This document shows, one piece after another, positions 1 through 10,492 of a stretch of 64,000 bases of DNA; the first letter of the stretch is position 1; every line of letters starts with the position of its first letter. The stretch is from Megascapheus bottae. Lineage: Eukaryota > Chordata > Mammalia > Rodentia > Geomyidae. A program made the position numbers and the translations under genes. The stretch is taken from positions 22,641,110-22,705,109 of the forward strand of contig JANJXV010000025.1 in NCBI GenBank assembly GCA_024803745.1, written 5' to 3'. The notes under the pieces are model-generated. The model saw only the letters and a list, made by a program, of their open reading frames with translations, did no database searches and was not told the origin of the DNA.

Positions 1-141
1 GATTGCTTAACTGAGTGTTGTGTAAAGTGCTCTCCAGGCTTGGGCGTGGAAGCAGCTGGTGGGGTCTGGCAGGTGGGGATCTGGGGTGCTGGCGGCAGGG
101 TGGGCCTCGGGCTGGGCTGTAGCTGTGCCCTTGCCTTGCAG
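1..141 (+). other. XPO6: XPO6 last intron, 3' part
   Basis: This is intron sequence running up to the AG at 140-141. It has G-rich stretches followed by a short pyrimidine tract typical of an acceptor. No coding signal is conserved here. Confidence 0.85.
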
Positions 142-243
142 GACCTGCCTTCATTCACCCAGAACGTGCACAGGCTGGTCAACGACCTGCGCTACTACCG
201 GCTCTGCAATGACAGCCTGCCACCGGGCACCGTGAAGCTCTAG
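142..243 (+). CDS. XPO6: Exportin-6 (XPO6), last coding exon, C-terminal 33 residues
   Basis: XPO6 is a RanGTP-dependent importin-beta family exporter that carries profilin-actin complexes out of the nucleus. Only the final coding exon is in the window. A pyrimidine-rich acceptor (CCTTGCCTTGCAG) ends at 141, and the frame opens with DLPSFTQNVHRL and runs through NDLRYYRLCNDSLPPGTVKL to a TAG at 241-243. I recognise this tail as the conserved XPO6 C-terminus from memory. The exon starts on a codon boundary. The in-frame ATG at 40 lies in the preceding intron and is not a start. The upstream exons, which hold the HEAT repeats, lie off the left edge. Its place just upstream of GSG1L on the same strand agrees with human 16p synteny, which supports the call. 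Confidence 0.93.
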   Translation, partial: DLPSFTQNVHRLVNDLRYYRLCNDSLPPGTVKL

Positions 244-780
244 GCTTACCCGCGCTGCCCGCCACACCACACCCACCCCAGCACGGAGCCCCAGACAAGT
301 CTCGCCACTCCTTGGAGTCTGTGCCCTGAGCAGTGCGGCCAGCCTCCACCCTCCTGCCGCCAGCAGAGCTGGTTCACCTCCATGTTAGCACTGGTGGAGC
401 CCTGGGGTGTTTGGAGCAGGCCGAGGTCTACGTGCCAAGGGCCCAGGCGGCACCAGGAGACCCCGTGGATAGTCCGTGCAGATCATGTGCATATCAGTCA
501 TGGGGCAAAACCGCCAAGGACAGCTTGTGACAGTGCCACCTTCTCACCATTCCACCTCTGCCGTCCCGCCTCGGCCCAGCCAGCCGAGGAGAGACAGACA
601 GACAGACCAGAATGAACTGTCTCTGTCGAGCCTCCCACCCCTCCAAATGCCTTGAAGCCTCTGCTCTGCCAGAGACTCACAAAGACTCGTGTTTTGTTGT
701 TGTTGTTTTCTCATCATTCCATTGTGATACTAAGAAACTAAGAGGCCTAATGGAAAAATAAAGTGCTTATGTTGTTATAG
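244..780 (+). other. XPO6: XPO6 3' untranslated region
   Basis: This runs from the stop codon to just past the polyadenylation signal. It contains a CAGA-type run near 590-606 and a TTG repeat near 693-707. No SINE interrupts it, as expected for a selected 3' UTR. The exact cleavage site is inferred to be 15-25 nt after the AATAAA. Confidence 0.8.
757..762 (+). promoter_or_regulatory. XPO6: XPO6 polyadenylation signal AATAAA
   Basis: A canonical AATAAA hexamer is followed by GT/T-rich DNA (GTGCTTATGTTGTTATAG), which fits a downstream element. It is the first canonical hexamer after the XPO6 stop. Confidence 0.85.
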
Positions 781-785
781 ACACA

Positions 786-2394
786 TGGGTTTTGTAGGCG
801 TGTGGGTTAGGAAAAAAGCCTTGTTCAGGCCCTCGTCCAGCAGGGAGCCTGGTGCAGTGAGGGTGGCAGTGGCGGGTGCTGGGGGGCACCTTGTGCCCTG
901 GGAAAGCACCTACCTCAGAGGAGGCTGGTGGTGTGGCGCCTCTGTCCCACCTTCTAGGGAACAGCTCCTTTAAGCCATGTGACGAAGCGGGGTCCCCTTT
1001 CTCCATGATCTCCATCCTGCTTTGCACATAGTTGGCCTTGCTCCTCTGGGTGGGCTACTGGGGTCTCACTCCCCTGTCCCCCCAAGTGCCTAGCCAAGGT
1101 TTGTCCTGACAGAAGACAGCAGGAGGGCAGGTTGGCGCAGGTGGCAGGAGAGAAGGGAGCTGTGTGTGGGCTGGGAGTGGACGTGACTCGGGCACTCTGG
1201 CGTGTCTGAAGTTCAGCCTTCTCTAGCTGTCCATGTGTGCAAGTAGCACTCCCTCCTCACATTTTCCAGGAAAAGAAGCCTGTTCTTTATGGGTCCCACA
1301 GACCGGATGGGTGGCATGCACACGCGTGCATGGCTCTTAGCTGCAACTATCCTCCTTCAGTTGAGAAAGCAGGAAATAGAATACCCCAATGGCTCTGTTG
1401 TTGAAAGGAGCCTGCCAGGGAGGCATGTGCGCATGTGTGGGTGAGGGGTGTGGCGTGCCTCGAGAGCTTGTCTCTCCAGCTTGTGGAACTGGAGGTGGGC
1501 TTGGACTGGTGGGGGAAAGGCTGTGGTGAGGAAGGCTACATGGAGGGGTTTGTTCCAAAACAGGTGCAACCTCAGCCAGTGGCACTGAGGACGAGGGAAG
1601 GCCTCCCACAAGTGACATTCATCTGGGCCAGTCCCTGGTGCCTGAGGAGAAACAGGAAGCTTTGTGGGTTCAGAGGATCCCAGCATGTGCTGAACACAGA
1701 ACATTCTTAGCAATAATACTGGGACAGTGGCTGAGCAGGGGCCGTGTGTGGCTCAGTGTCATGGAGACGGCCACCTCAGCATCCCTTTTCACTCCCCGCA
1801 TCTCAGAGGTGGCACCTCTTGTCACTGGCACCATGGCTCCAACCCTAGGGGGTGATGAGGGCAGGGCTTGTTCTCCACGTTTGGTGTATGTCATGGCTGG
1901 GGACAGTGCCCACCAAACGTTAACTGATGACTTGGCAGATGGGCCCAGGCGGGGTTTCCCTGTTGGAAGCCACGTGGAGTCCTGCTGGGCAAAAGATCTT
2001 CCCACCCATGGTGGCATTGGTGAAACGGTCCCTGCGGCCTGTCCCTTGGCCCCTTCTCAGGGCTCTGCAGGGAGAGCCCTTGCAAAGCAGACTCTTCAGA
2101 CAAGGGCTGCTTTAGCTCAGGGCTCCCTTCTCCACTCCTGCACCGGAATCATTTGGAATATCTTTTAAAGGCCTTGGTAATTAATTAGTTCTGGTCTTTG
2201 GATCTGGCTGGCTGCCAGGGCACACAGCAGCACCTCTAAGTCTCCAAGGTGACCAGAGTCGGCCTCGAACTCCCTAGAGGACTGAAGGGTGACAGCAGCT
2301 TAGGTGGGGAAAAGTTAAGAAAATTCATAATTTAACAAAACTGGTGCCTGACATAGGTGGCCAGATTTTCTTTTTAAGAATAAGCTCACACCAA
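786..2394. other. Intergenic DNA after XPO6, mostly unassigned
   Basis: No gene is visible. The sequence is moderately GC-rich and mostly unique-looking. Around 2120-2180 a stretch (GCACCGGAATCATTTGGAAT) resembles a decayed MER5-type hAT element, but this is a weak match. Open frames here are short and overlap on both strands. Confidence 0.6.
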
Positions 2395-2590
2395 GTGCCA
2401 CTGGCTGGTGCCTGTTACCATAACTAGGTACTCGGGAGCTGAGATCTGAGGATCACTGTTCAAAGCCAACCCCCAAGAAAAATCCCCCAAGACTCTTATC
2501 TGAGGCTTGAGCTACAAGGCCAGCCTGAGCAGGAAAGACCATGAGACCCATCTCTAATCGACCACCAAGAAGTTGGAAATGGAGAAACAC
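2395..2590 (+). repeat. B1/Geo-type SINE, degenerate
   Basis: It matches the window's commonest SINE: a B1/7SL-like head with GAGCTGAGATCTGAGGATCA and GTTCAAAGCC, then 'GACTCTTATCT' and 'CCACCAAGAAGTTGG'. The middle appears partly duplicated or rearranged, and the Geo end is lost. Confidence 0.7.
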
Positions 2591-2702
2591 ACACAAAGCT
2601 TCATTTTTTTTATCTCCTTTATCTTTAGCATGGAAGTAATATATGTGCTTTTGTAGGTAAATAAAACGGAGAAAAATAAGTATCTGCTAAGCCTTTTTTT
2701 TC

Positions 2703-2778
2703 CCTTTTCTTTCGAGACAGGGTCTTCATAGCCAGAGGATCCTTCTGTCTCTGCCTCCCGAGTGCTGGGTTTCAGTGG
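2703..2778 (-). repeat. B1-like SINE fragment
   Basis: It reads antisense as GAGACAGGGTCTTCATAGCC ... CTGCCTCCCGAGTGCTGGGT, the classic reverse complement of the B1 head. Confidence 0.65.
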
Positions 2779-2780
2779 GT

Positions 2781-3752
2781 GGGTTTGTGAGCCTTCCAGC
2801 GCGTACCCTCAATGCCTCTGGCCTCCTGTGGTCATGTCATGTCTATAGTGGTTCCTACAACATCTGGTGGCTGCTGGAGGGAACACCCGGTGCTTGGAGG
2901 CTCTTAGACTTCTCTGGCCCACCTGGCCAAGGCCTGCTGAGGTGCCCTGGAACTTTGTCACCAGAGTCCTAGGCCAGAGGCCCAACCCCGGGTGACACAA
3001 GATGATCAGACCTGCCTGATCATCCTGCTTTTAACTCCCAAGCAGAGGAGGTGATGAAGGACAGAGGGTGAGGGTTTATTAGCCCAGCATGGGTGCACTG
3101 CAGGTCTGCATGTTAGCCCATCTTTCAAGTACAGATGTGAGCCAAGTTTAGTAAGTAGGTCTAATTAAAGAGGAAGGACTAGAGCCGGGTGTGCAGAGTT
3201 ATTCATCAATCTGGACCACAGCATGGCCTGGCTGGTCATTAGCTCAGCTGTGGTTCTGCAAGGCATTCTGGGGAAGTTGTTAGGGCTGTCAACCCTGGAG
3301 GGGGAGCAATGTGATTCTTGGAGCTGAGATTCCCTTTGCCGCAGGGTGCAGCCTTCTGTAGGTAACTGCCCTCATTTTATGTGAGTATGGGTGATCAGTC
3401 CTGGGGCCTGGCTGTTCCTTCTTTGGAGATGGCTTGAGTCCCTTGTCATGAACTGTTAGCAATCATGAAGTCTGAGGTGACTGCAGGAGAGAGACTCAGA
3501 GACAGAGGCAGGGACGCCAGGCTTCTTGCCTGACATTAGTTACTTGGGCCCAGCTGGGCTGTGTGTTTTACCAAACAGTTTCTAAGAGCCCATTAAAAAT
3601 CTTTACTGTGACATTTCCCAAAACAGCCGCATCTTCCTGATCACAGAAGGCCAGCTCACGCTTGCTTTCTACAGGCCCCCTTCCCAATCAAGCAGGGATT
3701 CCTGCCCTGCAAAACACATGCTTCCTGATTTGGGGACCAAAGGTCAACAGGA
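2781..3752. other. Intergenic DNA, unassigned
   Basis: No gene or clear repeat was recognised. It contains a perfect 9-bp hairpin at 3001-3024 (see findings) and AT-rich stretches near 3160-3210 and 3580-3620. Confidence 0.5.
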
Positions 3753-3975
3753 CGGATGCTGTTGGCACACGCCTGTAAAATGCTGACTGCACAGGAGACT
3801 CAGACCTGGAGGACTGAGGTTTGAAGCCAGCTGGGCAGGAAGTCCAGGAGAATCTTAAACTCAATTACTGACCAAAAAGTTGGAAGGGGAGGTGCGGTTA
3901 AGTGCTAGCCTTGAGTGAAAAGCTAAAGGATTGTACCCAGGTCTTGAGTTCAAGTCCTAGTATCGGCACATACAC
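3753..3975 (+). repeat. B1/Geo-type SINE
   Basis: It starts near 'GTTGGCACACGCCTGTAAAATG', passes 'GGTTTGAAGCCAGCTGGGCA', and ends in the Geo half with 'AGTGCTAGCCTTGAGTG' and 'GAGTTCAAGTCCTAG'. It is diverged but close to full length. Confidence 0.75.
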
Positions 3976-4065
3976 AAAATGCTTGGCACGGGCAGTCAAC
4001 ACACAGTCCTTGCTCTCAAGAGAAAACAAAGATTACAGAGATGCCAGGTGCTTTGCATAGCAATA

Positions 4066-4068
<3 letters not shown>

Positions 4069-4123
<55 letters not shown>
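4069..4123. repeat. (GT)n microsatellite
   Basis: An almost perfect GT dinucleotide run that ends in TATGTGTG and a G-run. Confidence 0.97.
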
Positions 4124-4125
<2 letters not shown>

Positions 4126-4189
4126 GGGGGGGTAGGGAGAACTAATTAAACAGAGACTCTGCCTTGACTCCTATGCATAAGCCATACCT

Positions 4190-4470
4190 GTTCACTAGGG
4201 TTTGAACTCAGGGCCTCACATTCACTCGGCAGGTACTCTCGTGGAGCCACACCTCCAGCCCTTTTTGTTGTAATTTTTAGGGTAGGATCTCACAGTTTTT
4301 CCCTGGAGGCCAGGCTTCAGCCATGATCCTACAATGTCTCTTACATAGCTTAGATTACAGAGGTAAACCAGGCAGGCTTATTGGTTGAACCATGATCCTT
4401 TAGCTCTTCACCTCCAGATAGCTGGGAATACAGGTGTGAGCCACCATACACAGCCCCAAGTACACCTGTT
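4190..4470 (-). repeat. ID-like plus B1-like composite SINE (B4-like)
   Basis: Antisense ID-like part: 'GGGTTTGAACTCAGGGCC' ... 'CGGCAGGTACTCTCGTGGAG' ... CCAGCCC. A T-rich linker follows, then B1-like antisense sequence ending 'AGCTGGGAATACAGGTGTGAGCCACC'. This order, seen from the minus strand, is B1 then ID, as in B4-type rodent SINEs. Confidence 0.6.
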
Positions 4471-4560
4471 TCTATATCTCTACAAAGTTGATGCTAAGAG
4501 AAAGTTTGCCTTAAATTTTTTTTCCTCATTAAACAGCACTTACTCTTCCCCTTTCATTAG

Positions 4561-5366
4561 TTTTTAATTGTGAAGGTGATGTACAGAGGGGTTACAGTTA
4601 CACCAGTCAGGTTGTTTCTTGTGAACAGCATCACCTCCTCCCTCATTTTCTCCCAAGTTTTCCCTTCCCAGCTCTACTTCCTTCCAACATAATGTGCAGT
4701 GAGTATGACTGCTGAATTGGTTCACTGTTTCTGTGCTTCCCCTTCCCCTTGAAAATCAGATAAACTTATATACAAGACAAAGGGTACAGAAATTATTTTT
4801 TTTAAAAAGGAATAAACCAAAGGGGGAAAAACTACACAGGGCAATAAAAATAAATAAATAAAACCCTATTGTTCCCATGTTTGGAGTTCATTTTGATAAG
4901 CACCATTTCATATGACTATATGAACATAGTTATTGAGCCCTTACCATCCCCTCCTAAGAACATCTTCCTTTATTTTCATTGCGTGAATGTTTAGATTGCT
5001 GTTTAATTGATCGTGTCCAGGTGTAATTATTTGTCTTTTACTATCCATTGGGTTTACTTGTAGCTTTGTAGGCACATTCTAATTATTACAAGTGAGAGAA
5101 TCCATGCAGCCTATGTTTCTTTGGGTCTGGGTTACTTTGCATATATATATATATATATATTTATACATATATTTCCTCGAGTCTTTCCATTTCCTTACAA
5201 ATGGAGTGATGCCATTCTTTCTGATGGAAGCAGAGTTGTATTGTGCATATGTATCACATTTTCTTGATCCATTTGTCCACCGAGGGTCATCTGGGTTGAC
5301 GCCATATCTTAGTGATGGTAAACAATGGAGCTATTTATTCTGTTGAGATGTTTATCAACTGTTGTT
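4561..5366 (-). mobile_element. LINE-1 3' end, antisense
   Basis: The block 4860-5366 reads like the reverse complement of an L1 3' region: 'AGTGAGAGAATCCATGCAGC', 'GTCTGGGTTACTTTGC', 'CACATTTTCTTGATCCATTT', 'TCATCTGGGTTG'. Block 4561-4800 ('GTACAGAGGGGTTACAGTTA', 'CATAATGTGCAGTGAGTA') recurs in diverged form at 38773-39013, so it is an interspersed family end. An (AT)n run lies near 5142-5161. Confidence 0.7.
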
Positions 5367-5370
5367 TTTT

Positions 5371-5858
5371 TTTAAGTAGAGGAATAAAAATGTGAAGCAG
5401 AGGTTAAGAAGAGTTAAGTGAAAGCTGCATTGCATCTAGCCTCTTCCCATAACTACTAAAACAATCCTAAACCAATTTAATATCAAAACCCATAAAATGC
5501 AAAGTTTGATAAGATAAAAAAACAACAACAAGAAAACGCAAATGTCTGATTACCTATCAGTGTGGTGCCTTGCACTGTGACTGCAAGAGAATTTCAAGTC
5601 ACTTTACAACACAGCAGGGTCAACAAAGCCCAAAGCCCTTGAAAAAGATTAGAGCTCCATCTGCAATCACAGCTCAGTAAATCATCTTTTCATTAATATT
5701 GGGAAGTAGAATAATAAGTATTTTGAATCAGCAAGATAGCTCCGTGGCAGGTATCTACCCAGAACTCAGATTCCATTCCTACAAAAACAAATCCCAACCC
5801 TATATTATAATTAGTGAGCTAAATTTTCAGCACAAAAGAAAAAAGAAACACAAAATAA
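5371..5858. other. AT-rich intergenic DNA, unassigned
   Basis: AT-rich sequence with a short AACAACAAC run near 5520. No repeat family or gene was recognised. Confidence 0.5.
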
Positions 5859-6001
5859 AGTTCAATTCCTCAATACCACATACATAGAAAAAGCCAGAAG
5901 TGGTGCTGTGCCTCGAGTGCTAGAGCTCTAATCTTGAGAAAGCCCAAGGACAGTGCCCAGGCCCTGAGTTCGAGCCCCAGGACTGGTCCAAAGGAAAAAA
6001 G
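5859..6001 (+). repeat. IDL-Geo SINE, 5'-truncated
   Basis: It begins inside the ID-like half ('GTTCAATTCCTCAATACCAC'), then the linker ATACATAGAAAAAGCC and the Geo half 'AGTGCTAGAGCTCTAATCTTG' ... 'GAGTTCGAGCCCCAGGACTG', ending in an A-rich tail. Confidence 0.85.
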
Positions 6002-6799
6002 AAGTGAGTTTCTAGGGGACAGTTCAAATGATCTAATCTACAGCATTCATCCAGGACTCTCCTTTGCAACTGATTGTGACATCATTAGGATGACATCATC
6101 AGGATGATTCTGGTGACGATGTAAATAACACCCCACACCCAAAGAACCTCAGTGTTGTCTCTAACTGCCAGACCAAGACCATGCCCCATCTGGTCCAGCC
6201 ACATTGGCTCTCTCAAGGAGACCAGAAGATCCTGTCATCTTCAGCCACAAGGCACAAGAAGGTGACATTTGAGTTTCCTGAAGGAACAAAGCCACACAGC
6301 TTCCTCCCACAGGGGTGGCTGGGCGCCTGCGCTCGTGTCTGACAGAAGTGGGTGCAACGGGGGGGATGGTGGAGGACCCGCAGTGCAGTGATGAGGCTGT
6401 GGGGGCTGGGCTGGCCCAGCACTGTGTCCTCAGGGACCTGGACAGACCCTCCCCCAGGTCCTGCGTCCTTCCTGTCTCATCCTGCTATCACAATCCACAG
6501 CTCTGATGAGTGGGATTTGCTCTTAATGAGATGCTCAGAATCACATTGTCTTGTTGTGTTGGAAACTTTATCCCTTAATAAAAATTTCATGATTCAATTT
6601 AGTCAGGGGGTAGCAATGCCATCCTAACCCTGCCTGGCACCCTCTCATTGCTGGCCCCTGAGCACTGGGCCTAGGAATATAAAACGCTGGCTTTAGGAGC
6701 TTCACGCAGCCACCCAGAGTGGCACAGGGTCCAGCGGCCTGGCTGGACACATTGACCCTGCTTACCTCTGGGGATTGTTTGCAGTCAACTCCAACTATC

Positions 6800-7012
6800 G
6801 GACTGTAAGGACCCAGTCCAAGACAGCACAATAGAAGGATACCAGTGACAGCTACCTGGGAAGAAGACCCTCCAGCCCTCCAAGCCCCACCAGGAGAGAT
6901 TCTGAGCCAGAAACTCTCTGCTAGGCCCAAACTCATGACCAGGAAAGTTGCTGTTTTCAACTACGGCATTTGAAATGTTTGTCACGCAGCAGTAGGTGAT
7001 AAACACACAGGA
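6800..7012 (+). mobile_element. MLT1-like LTR (MaLR) remnant
   Basis: 'GAGATTCTGAGCCAGAAACT' ... 'TTGAAATGTTTGTCACGCAG' ... 'CAGTAGGTGATAAACACAC' resembles the 3' part of an MLT1 LTR (consensus AGAAACTGTGAGATAATAAA ... TATGCAGCAATAGATAAC). The assignment is from memory of the consensus. Confidence 0.5.
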
Positions 7013-7124
7013 AGTAAGAAGCCCATAGCTGTGTTCTGAGCCTCCCCACCTTTTGTGTAAATCCCTAAGCAACACTCATGGAGTCTTAGGGCTGGTTGAA
7101 AGCAGTTTCTACCAGCTTCCCAAC

Positions 7125-7262
7125 AGCCCCGTGAAGCAAAGGAAACTATTATCCCATTGACCAAACTGCCAAATCAAGGCTGAGAGAGAGGAAATGGTTA
7201 CCAAGAGAAGAACCAGGATTCAAACCGGGTGGATCTGCGTAAAGCCACAGCTTTTCCACTCA
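7125..7262 (-). repeat. MIR SINE remnant
   Basis: Antisense MIR pattern: GGAAACTATTATCCCATTGA, then 'GGCTGAGAGAGAGGAAATGG' and 'ACCAGGATTCAAACCGGGTG', close to the MIR CCAGGATTCGAACCCAGG segment. Confidence 0.65.
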
Positions 7263-7332
7263 TAGAGGGAGACCCCAAGGTCAGCCCACCAGCCAGGGAA
7301 CACCCACTACCTGCCTTTATTTATTGGTTTTT

Positions 7333-7403
7333 GCCAGTCCTGGGGCTTAAACTCAGGGCCTGGGCATTGTCCCTGAACCTCCTTGTGCTCAAGGCTAGCG
7401 AGC
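7333..7403 (-). repeat. Geo-half SINE fragment
   Basis: TTGCCAGTCCTGGGGCTTAA, 'CTCAGGGCCTGGGCATTGTC' and 'CTCAAGGCTAG' are the antisense end of the Geo half. The rest of the element is missing. Confidence 0.75.
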
Positions 7404-7575
7404 AAATTTCTTTCCACGTCATAAAGACACACCTGAGGCTGATCCCTCACAGGACCCTTCTCGAGGATGGCCGCGAGGTCAAGGCTTCCAGGCTGCTGAG
7501 ATTGAAGTCATCGTCCTGGAGCTGCAGCCCCTGCCTTTGAAGGCTGTTGCCAGAAGCGGGCGCCTCCGCTCTTGG

Positions 7576-7589
7576 CCTCTAGGGGGCAG
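7576..7589 (+). promoter_or_regulatory. Candidate CTCF site between XPO6 and GSG1L
   Basis: CCTCTAGGGGGCAG matches the vertebrate CTCF core CCASYAGRKGGCRS at 13 of 14 positions. It is outside any recognised repeat. Occupancy cannot be judged from sequence. Confidence 0.45.
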
Positions 7590-8279
7590 CAGAGGGAAAC
7601 AAACCAGAGCTTTGCAAACTACCAGAAATGGGGGGAGGAAGGGGCGTCCTTTGTCACCAAAATCAACCCTCCTCGGCCTTCCCAGCACAAGGGCAAAACA
7701 AAGCACCTAAAGATCCCGAGGACTAAGGAAAGCCCTACTGATTAAGGGGGGACAAGGAGCAAAACCCTGTGACCCCCAAAGACCATGTTCAACAGTGGGA
7801 TTTTAGCCTTAACTTTGTGGCTAACCTGCCAGAAATGGGTCATAGAAGGTCAAGGGGACTGAGGATGACCCTGGGCTCTGACCTTTGCCTTGGCTTCTCC
7901 TGGAGCTTCGGTTTCCTTAGCAGACCTCGGAAGACTGGATGTTCAGATCCACCTTTTCTGGCCTCTGTGCCGGATTCACAGGCAGCCAGTGCCAAATCGA
8001 CATCCATTCCAGACCCTGCCTCTCATCCCAGTCTCCCCTCCCTCTATCCCAGACCCCTCCCTCCTCCATCCCAGTCCCCACCTCCCCTCCTTGTGCCTCC
8101 AACATCCACACGATCCAGGCCACTGAGGCAGTCCCAGCAGCTGTGCAGTTGCACACGTGTCGCTAGACTGTTTTCTCTGAAGTCAGCTGTGTCTGGAGGC
8201 TGAGGTTCTTTCTCTTCCCTAAGTCCTTGGCTGTGGCCTGGGCATGCGTCTCTGAATTCCTCCCCAGACCCGCCTGGCA

Positions 8280-8410
8280 GGTCACTGGCTCCCCGTAGCC
8301 TTCTGAGTCAATCCAAAGCCCTGTGGCCTGGTTCCGAGGCTCTCACTCCCAGCCGTGTGTCTTCACGGGACCCATCCTTCTGTCCGACAGGCCTGCTGCC
8401 ACCAGCCTTG
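8280..8410 (+). mobile_element. L2 LINE remnant
   Basis: 'GTCACTGGCTCCCCGTAGCC' followed by 'CAATCCAAAGCCCTGTGGCC' resembles the L2 segment containing CAGTGGCTCCCATTGCCTTC and AAGTCCAAACTCCTTAGC. Confidence 0.45.
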
Positions 8411-8499
8411 TTTCCTCATTTCCCCGTAAACCCTGGAGGACCACACGTGATAGAATGGGGCAGTGTGTGGAAATCTCAGTGTGTGTCCTCATCCCTTTT

Positions 8500-8582
8500 T
8501 CCCTGTGCCTATTTTATAGATGGAAAAACAGAGACAGAGAAGGAGAAATAGATTCATCCAGAGGAGTAGCCACATTTGGGGG
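8500..8582 (-). repeat. MIR SINE fragment
   Basis: 'CCTATTTTATAGATGGAAAA' and 'ACAGAGACAGAGAAGGAG' resemble the antisense MIR CCATTTTACAGATGAGGAAA block. Confidence 0.5.
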
Positions 8583-8609
8583 GAGGCAGGCCTGATACTC
8601 ATTCTTGTG

Positions 8610-8822
8610 AGCCGATAGTGGGGATTGAACTCAGGGCCTGAGTGCTATCCTTTGGGTTTTTTTTTTTTATCTCAAGGCTCATGCTCTACCACTGAGCCAC
8701 ACCACCACTTTTGGCTTTCGAGTGGTTCATCAGAGATGAGAGTCTCATGGACTTTCTTGTCCATGCTCAGATCTCAGCCTCCTGAGTAGCTAGGGTTACA
8801 GGTATGAGCTCAGCGAGGACTG
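8610..8822 (-). repeat. B1/Geo-type SINE
   Basis: Antisense Geo half (GGGGATTGAACTCAGGGCCT, T-run, 'CTCTACCACTGAGCCACA'), then the antisense B1 half ('GTGGTTCATCAGAGATGAGA', 'CTCAGCCTCCTGAGTAGCTA', GGTATGAGC). Confidence 0.85.
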
Positions 8823-8849
8823 ATACTTTTACTCTTGACCTTGGGGCAT

Positions 8850-9040
8850 CCTCTACTTCCTCCCAGTTCCAGTGTCTCTCCTCGTTCCCTCCTGCACACC
8901 CCCCCCCCATATATCTCATCTATAAGAATGGTATTTCTTCCCTATCACCACATTTATTACCATCTTCCCAGTAGAACAGAAACCCATGAAGGTGTAGCCT
9001 GGCCTGGCTTGTCCACGACACCCTGGCACAGGTCAGGGGT
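8850..9040 (+). mobile_element. L2 LINE 3' remnant
   Basis: 'CCAGTAGAACAGAAACCCAT' then 'GAAGGTGTAGCC' and 'CCTGGCACAGG' parallel the L2 tail (CACTAGAATGTAAGCTCCAT ... GCCTGGCACATAG). A C-run sits at 8900-8909. Confidence 0.45.
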
Positions 9041-9049
9041 TCACCTGGT

Positions 9050-9115
9050 TACAAGGTACAGTTTGGTGGCAGAGCATCTGCCTGGCATGCACTAGACTCT
9101 GGGCTCCGGCCAGGA
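9050..9115 (+). repeat. ID-like SINE monomer
   Basis: GTTTGGTGGCAGAGCATCTG followed by 'CCTGGCATGCACTAGACTCT' has the layout of the ID tRNA-Ala-like head. Confidence 0.5.
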
Positions 9116-9816
9116 CTCCAACAAGCAGAGAGGCTGGAAAGTTCCAGTTGCTCACTGTCTGCCAAAACTGCTTCTCTTCCCCAGAGCTGCAGCCCCCCTC
9201 CAACTCAGGACAACATTAATTGCTCAGAGATTCCCCCTACTATCCCTGCCACCTCCCCTAGTCCCCAGAAAGTGAGATTTAAGCAAAGAAGGGAAATGAG
9301 CATGAAGCTTAGCTACCATGGGAGCCGTTGTTTAAAAAGCCTCCTCGATAAACTGGAAATTGCTAATCTCTTTCTATCATTAGGAAACCCGAGGGCTGGG
9401 GAGACTCCGGTTGGAAGCTTCATGTAGCAGGAAGTGACTGGGGAGGGGGCGGGCAGAAAGCAGGGGATGTCTTTGTGGGGCCGACTTTGTGGAGAAATGG
9501 AACGAACGTGAAATACACTGGGGACCAGTCCCGGGGAAGCCTGTTCGTATTTCCTGGAAAGCACCAATGCCATTATTAATAGCAACAGTTTTTTTTTTCT
9601 GGCAAACTTGTTGAATGTCCAAAAAAAAAAGGTGCACTAACTGTATAGTTCTAATAGATTCCATGAACTGAACACACCTGGGTGAATAGCCCCCTGAAAA
9701 GTCCCCCTTAAGGTCTCTCCAACTACTCTTCTGACACTGAGACGGACTTGCTTTTTAGCACCAAAGATGGTGTGGTTTTGTTATTGTGCGTGTTGTTTTG
9801 GGGTCTCTCAGTTTGT

Positions 9817-9893
9817 GTCTGAATGGCCTGGACCCTCCATCGAATCTCTGCTTCCCAAGATTACAGGTGTGAGCCACTCACTGATGCCTGGCT
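9817..9893 (-). repeat. B1-like SINE fragment
   Basis: CTTCCCAAGATTACAGGTGT followed by GAGCCACTCACTGATGCCTG is an antisense B1 head. Confidence 0.65.
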
Positions 9894-10492
9894 AGACCCT
9901 AGATTGCTTTTATGGAAGGTATCTGAGGCCTTGGCTCCAAGTTCTGAATTTCAAACCCCCTCCAGTAACCTGACAATTGTCCTTAATATCGGAAGGGGCT
10001 GGTGGCACCGTGGTTATTGGTGCTATCTGTCAATCTGTAAAAACGCAGGCCCAGGGCTTGGCAGAAATTTGATCTTGTAAGAGAAACTGATGTCAAGATT
10101 CTTATGTCTAATCTCATGATCGTTGAATGTCGGCGTCTCATGAAAATTTAACAGGTGATTGGGCAGAGGCGAGCTGGGCTGGCCTGTCCATCAGCAGAAG
10201 CAGGCCAGGATCCTGATGGAGAAAATCAGGACTAGCAGGGTGGTTAAAGAAGCCTTCGGCATTCTCCTTGGTCAATGGCAGTGGAGGCGGGACCTTGAGC
10301 CCTAATTTCCTGTTTTGGAAACAAATCTCATTTGTTCCCATCAGTCCCAGGGTCAAGGGCAACCTGGTACCCAAGGTCACTACAACCCTGATCACCCAGG
10401 ATAAAAGCACCCATACCCTAGGCAAATGCTCTCGCTGGTGGGTTTGCATGCATTTCAAGCACTGACTGAAAAAACAAAAACAAAAAACGCGG

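Noticed and set aside
40..141. ATG at 40 as the start of a 67-residue protein ending with the XPO6 tail
   Set aside because: The first 34 codons are intron sequence before a good acceptor. Only the part from 142 matches XPO6.
6677..6690. TATA-like AATATAAAAC as a promoter
   Set aside because: No CpG island, exon or conserved frame follows it. It lies just upstream of an LTR-like remnant and is probably chance.
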